Shown: one piece after another, positions 60,767 through 64,000 of the stretch | How positions within the stretch are numbered: position 1 is the stretch's first letter | How the letters are laid out: the number at the start of each line of letters is the position of its first letter | Origin: Dallia pectoralis | Lineage: Eukaryota; Chordata; Actinopteri; Esociformes; Umbridae | Assembly (NCBI GenBank): GCA_029465975.1 | Contig: CM055743.1 | Span: 14,890,744 to 14,954,743 of the forward strand | DNA: 64,000 bases | Reading direction: 5' to 3' | Program-made: the position numbers and the translations under genes | The notes under the pieces: model-generated | What the model saw: only the letters and a program-made list of their open reading frames with translations | Told to the model about the DNA's origin: nothing | The model's database searches: none

Positions 60767-63700
60767 ACTCTCTCTCGCTCTCTCACGCTCTCTCACGCTC
60801 TCTCACGCTCTCTCACGCTCTCTCTCTCGCTCTTTATTCCTCTATAACTCTCATTCACACCTGTGGAGTTCCGCCTCTTCTTGCGGTAGCTTCCCAGGAT
60901 GGCTCGGGGGGAGGTGGCCAGACTCTGGAGGGTGGGAGAGGGCAGCACCTCCTCTGGCCTGAACTCTGGCAGCTCGGCGAAGCGTTCCTTGAAATACGAC
61001 CCTGACAGCATCCTGTGGTTGAGAAACAGTTTGCTTTCATGTGGCCCATGTGCTAGGACCAAACTCTTGATGCCGTTGTGGTAACGAAACGCTATTTTGC
61101 CTATTACCACATTGACAGGAAACTCGACCGTCACTTACTTGTCAATAGTGTCTGAAGGCTTTTTCAGTGGCGGTGGGCGAAATTTGGTCTTCTTGGTCGT
61201 GTGGGCCGCGTCCCTGTCGGGGTGTTGTGGAGGTGGGGGAGGGTCCAGGCACGTGGCTGGGGGGTTGAGGGCTTCCCTCAGTCCGGTCTGGAATGCGAAA
61301 GACCGTTTGATCGTCATGTGCGCTGATTTGTGAAAACGGTTTGTATCACCGTAACGTTTTGCATTTCGATCGGTCATTTGTACAGGGATTGCAGTTTGCA
61401 GCTAGGTAATCCGATTCGCGTAGCTTCTGGTCTACAGAGACCGTGGTTTTATTTGGGCTGGATCCCTTACCTCGGTTTCTAGCTTCTCGTGGGTACCATC
61501 CTCTGCCTCTCTGGACCCGTCTGGTTCAGGTGTCCTCCTCTCGGTCTTCACCTGTCTGTCCCTGATATAACCTCTAGCATCATCCATATTCTCCACTTTC
61601 ACGTGGTTTGTGGCTCGACTGGCGTCTTGTTCGCTCCCTGCTGATAAAGACACAATCAAAGTTTAGGGATCCTAGTATTATTATATTAGAATAAACGTGG
61701 AAGTGCTCTTTGGACAATACTGAGGAGCGGGGGAACAGAAGACAGGTACAGGTTTACGACAAGAGGCGGAGGTTTAAAGGTGTCCGACGAACCTGACGGC
61801 ATGCTGCCACCGGAGGGCCCCCTTGAGTCAGCGCCGGGTTCGACCGTCTGCATGACATCCTCGCCGATCTTCTCCTTCTTTATGTTCTCTTTCTTTATCG
61901 GCACCTTGACCTTCCTCTCTGCCTGGCCATCCGTCGCCGGGCGCCTGTGCTCCGTCTCCGCGGTGAGGCGTGGCATGCCCTCCTCGTGTGACCGGGTCAC
62001 GTCCTTCGAACCCTGGAGGCCAATGGCCGACGGCGACGACCGGCAGGACGCCTCTTGAGACAAACTCGGGGGCACGGTCACCCCTGTCGTTAGGGAGACA
62101 CCGGGCGCCGTATAGATGGCGGTGAGGAGCTGATGTCCTCCCGCTGTGGCTCCAGGGGAAAGGGCCGGGGCCAGCAGGGGGGGTTGGCCCGCCACCAGGG
62201 GCTGCAGAAGGGCTTGGCTGGCCGGGGCGATGGCCGTGAACCCCAGGCCTGCCGGGAGGTAGGTGGAACCCGGAGGGGGAGGGGCCTGGGCCATTACCGT
62301 GGAGACCACTCCCGGACCGGATGGGACATAAGTGATCCTTGGTTGAGAGGAACAAAAGGTCAGCTATTAGTGAATAATCATTCATTGTCCTGATATAGGT
62401 CAATTGAAAGGCACAGATCTAAAACCAACTGACTGGTGTTCTATGAAATATGATCTAGAAACACTTTTGTTTTTTTGCGGTTGCACCCTCGTCTGACTTA
62501 TTTCTGACGAAGACGAGTCCACCTTGAGGGGGCATATAGACCATCTGGTGTCCTGCTGCTGTTTAAACAACCAGGAGCTCAACGCCCAAAATACAGTGGA
62601 GTCTAAAAAGCCCTCTGTCCCCTGGGTCCCTGGGTGACTCCCCAGTCATCTCTATGGAGTCCTTTCTCTTCCCGGGCACCACCATCGCCCAGGACCTCAA
62701 TTGGGAGCTAAACATCAGCTCTCTTACAAAGTAAGCACAGCATAGGATGTACATCCTGTGTACAGCTGAACGTCTATGATTGTGCACTTCTACACTGCCA
62801 TCATTGAGTCCACCCTGACCTCCATCAACGTCTGGTACGTTGCAGCCACTCTCAAGGACAAGGGCAGGTTGCAGTACATTATCTGCTCTGCAGAGCGGGT
62901 CACTGGCTGCAATCTGCCATCTCTATGTGACCTACACACCTCCAGGACGCTGAAGCGAGTGGAAAAGATTGAGGCTGATCCCTCTCACCCTGGAGATGGA
63001 CTATTCAGAACTCTCCCCTCTGGCAGAACGTTGAAATAAGGACCAAAACCTCTTGCCACGAGAACAGTTTCTGTCCTACAGCAGTAGGCCTCAGGAACAT
63101 TCCCTCGGAACCAAACTGACTATAGCCTGCTCCGCACAATCGTAAACACTCAGAAACCTCCCTGGACAATTGCACGTCGTACCTTAAATTTGTATTAATG
63201 ATTTGTGCAGTCTGTGTTGTATTTGTTTATTGCTTGTGTTGATTGTTGCGCAAAATTCTTTGCTCGTTGTAAACTTACTTGGCAATAAACTCTTTCTGAT
63301 TCTGATTATAAATGTAGACCAGTGATTGGTAAGCTAATTAACATCATAGTCTAGCATTTTGGAAACTGCTTGTTTTATGTGCAAGATGTTATATGTGTTT
63401 TTTCTCTCAATTATGCTTTCGCCTGAAATACAAGTAGCCAACTTAATTCTGATTAGGTATTTTTCACTACATTTTCACTACGCAGTCTTTTTAAAACATG
63501 CCGTGTGAAACCAAAACATTCCGTCGTCAAGCAGTAGTATTTAATGTACGGAATGTGCAGTACAGCGCAGTTCGTCGAAACTGAGTACCTTGTTGGAGGC
63601 GAGGTCAGCAACACACTGTGAGGGGGTGTGATTCCCGGAGTCATCACAGTGGCCGTTGCCATGGATACGGAGAAGGGACTACCAGGATGCATGGGGGCAA

Positions 63701-64000
63701 TCTGGATGATCTACAAACGACGACAACACAGATAAACAGGTAACCAAGGAGGCTAGTGGCCCCGCGAGCATCATCTAGGAACAACAAAGTTGAAGGGTGT
63801 AGTATACACCCCAATCTACAAATATGCCAGGCGGGTTTTGCCTACAACATTAACATTTATTTAAATATGTACGCGTGGTGTCACCACCGTCTTCAAACCT
63901 TATTAGTAAAGACGTCAACGGGTTGCTGTCATATTACACTGTTTACATTGTCTGTTAATGCCTGCTTGTAATAATTGCTACCTTGTTTCCCGACTGAGGG
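58206..64000 (-). CDS. cic: Capicua transcriptional repressor, 3' part (partial)
   Basis: HMG-box repressor of RTK/MAPK target genes. Only the last 570 residues are here and the HMG box lies beyond the right edge. Nine exons (64000-63982 partial, 63710-63589, 62337-61793, 61640-61471, 61287-61139, 61012-60861, 60351-60217, 59013-58888, 58501-58206) join in consistent phases. Recognisable family segments are IIQIAPM, ITYVPSGPGVV, FAELPEFRPEEVLPSPTLQS followed by [36 protein letters not shown], then the C1 domain from YSSLRRTLDQRR through LQLKIREVRQKIMQ. C1 cooperates with the HMG box in DNA binding. The tail after C1 is Pro/Gly/Thr-rich then acidic, about 70 residues, ending PEEPRSS. Odd: the acceptor of the exon starting C1 is embedded in a 61-bp tandem array. 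Confidence 0.93.
58888..59013 (-). CDS. cic: cic exon encoding N-terminal half of C1 domain
   Basis: Acceptor CTTCCTCTAG|CT completes Ala, 126 nt. It encodes APESEDVSGDTDRVSYSSLR, RTLDQRRTLVMQLFNEHG and FFPT, ending CTACAG|GTAACA in phase 1. The first 20 nt and 41 nt of preceding intron are repeated five more times upstream. Confidence 0.93.
58994..59358 (-). repeat. 61-bp minisatellite spanning a 3' splice site, 6 copies
   Basis: Six head-to-tail 61-bp units start at 58994, 59055, 59116, 59177, 59238 and 59299. On minus each unit contains 41 nt of intron end (GTCTGGTCTTCCTCTAG) and 20 nt of exon (CTCCAGAGTCTGAGGATGTC). The outermost copy has CTTTAG in place of CTCTAG. Only the copy at 59013 continues into the exon body. 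The rest differ by multiples of 61 and shift the frame. Confidence 0.96.
59460..59900. mobile_element. Dispersed teleost repeat in cic intron
   Basis: The block containing GAGATGCTCTGACCCAGTCG, GTCTGGCCATAACAATT and CACTGATGAGCAAAACAAAA (minus) resembles an abundant teleost interspersed repeat I recall. It encodes no protein, and its class is uncertain. Confidence 0.4.
60217..60351 (-). CDS. cic: cic exon ([15 protein letters not shown])
   Basis: Acceptor CTTTCAG|AC completes Asp (NSTD), 135 nt. It encodes RDSSAEDPSSPRRK and [20 protein letters not shown], then FTFDRA. Donor AGCTG|GTGGGT is phase 1. Confidence 0.92.
60712..60838. repeat. (CT)n microsatellite with CTCTCTCACG units
   Basis: A (CT)n tract followed by four copies of GCTCTCTCAC and further CT. 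It starts about 22 bp past the donor of the cic exon at 60861, in the intron. On the transcribed strand it is a GA-rich run. Confidence 0.93.
60861..61012 (-). CDS. cic: cic exon (FAELPEFRPEEV)
   Basis: Acceptor AACCACAG|G completes Lys, 152 nt. It encodes FKERFAELPEFRPEEVLPSP and [11 protein letters not shown], highly conserved in CIC. Donor CCACAG|GTGTGA is phase 1. Confidence 0.92.
61139..61287 (-). CDS. cic: cic exon (TGLREALNPP)
   Basis: Acceptor GCATTCCAG|ACC, phase 0, 149 nt. It encodes TGLREALNPPATCLDPPPPP and on to KKPSDTID, with donor GACAA|GTAAGT in phase 2. Confidence 0.87.
61471..61640 (-). CDS. cic: cic exon with tandem NAG acceptor
   Basis: 170 nt. The acceptor reads ATCAGCAG, so either AG can be used. 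Both keep the phase and differ by one residue (PSAGSEQ or PSGSEQ). It encodes GSEQDASRATNHVKVENMDD and on to KLETE, with VKVE as another SUMO-like motif. Donor ACCGAG|GTAAGG is phase 0. Confidence 0.85.
61793..62337 (-). CDS. cic: cic exon (large, Pro/Ala-rich)
   Basis: Acceptor AACCAAG|G completes Arg and starts ITYVPSGPGVVSTVMAQAPP. Its 545 nt include a Pro/Leu/Ala-rich segment and a Lys/Glu-rich stretch (KVPIKKENIKKEKIGEDVMQ) of possible SUMO-consensus IKKE type. Donor GTCAG|GTTCGT is phase 1. Confidence 0.88.
62500..63305 (+). mobile_element. Rex1-like non-LTR retrotransposon 3' end
   Basis: In a cic intron. Plus-strand frames give FLFPGTTIAQDLNWELNISS, then HFYTAIIESTLTSINVWYVA and ATLKDKGRLQYIICSAERVT, then LPSLCDLHTSRTLKRVEKIE and LFRTLPSGRTLK. 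This is the characteristic C-terminal tail of Rex1/related fish LINEs. It ends in the 3' signature TTTCTGATTCTGATTATAAA at about 63291-63310. It is 5'-truncated and broken by shifts. Confidence 0.8.
63589..63710 (-). CDS. cic: cic exon (IIQIAPM)
   Basis: Acceptor TTTGTAG|ATC, donor ACAAG|GTACTC, 122 nt, phase 0 to 2. It encodes IIQIAPMHPGSPFSVSMATA and on to SPPTR. Confidence 0.88.
63982..64000 (-). CDS. cic: cic exon fragment at window edge
   Basis: Nineteen bases ending GGAAACAAG|GTAGCA. In phase 0 they read PQSGNK and continue as IIQIAPM in the next exon. The upstream part is outside the window. Confidence 0.6.

Overview
The window reads as vertebrate nuclear DNA, most likely from a teleost fish. 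It has multi-exon genes with GT/AG introns, orthologues of vertebrate gsk3a and cic, Rex1/L2-type non-LTR retrotransposon remnants, a tRNA-derived SINE with the common teleost tail CTGGATAAGAGCGTCTG, and many microsatellites and minisatellites. Several repeat fragments recall salmonid/pike genomes, but I would not name a species.

Three protein-coding genes are supported, all on the minus strand. From right to left they are: (1) the 3' part of cic (capicua), nine exons between 64000 and 58206, running off the right edge; (2) a complete gsk3a (glycogen synthase kinase 3 alpha), ten coding exons from 52860 to 42505, predicted 438 aa; (3) a C2H2 zinc-finger gene resembling ZNF526/ZNF574, six coding exons from 34663 to 25237, predicted 717 aa with about twelve fingers. 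I placed the exons by joining GT/AG boundaries whose phases agree and whose joined codons restore family motifs. cic and GSK3A are also close neighbours in mammals. ERF, which lies between them in human, is not seen here.

The left 25 kb holds no gene I can recognise. It is dominated by tandem arrays: a 14-bp array at the edge, 18-bp at 5.4 kb, 8-bp at 6.7 and 7.2 kb, about 66 copies of a 15-bp unit at 10-11 kb, a 17/15-bp array at 14.3-15.6 kb and a 2.7-kb G-rich 19-bp array at 17.6-20.3 kb. Further arrays sit in the introns of the zinc-finger gene and of gsk3a. By my rough sum, tandem arrays cover about 15% of the window. Most of the longest reading frames here come from these arrays and are not genes.

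The most striking observation is that three minisatellites span splice junctions of the two genes flanking gsk3a. A 61-bp unit (6 copies) repeats the 3' splice site of the cic exon that begins the C1 DNA-binding domain. A 62-bp unit (3 copies) repeats the 3' splice site of zinc-finger exon 4. A 26-bp unit (14 copies) repeats the 5' splice site of zinc-finger exon 2. In each case only the copy next to the exon body keeps the reading frame, so the others are potential decoy splice sites that would give truncated proteins. I know of no named description of this arrangement.
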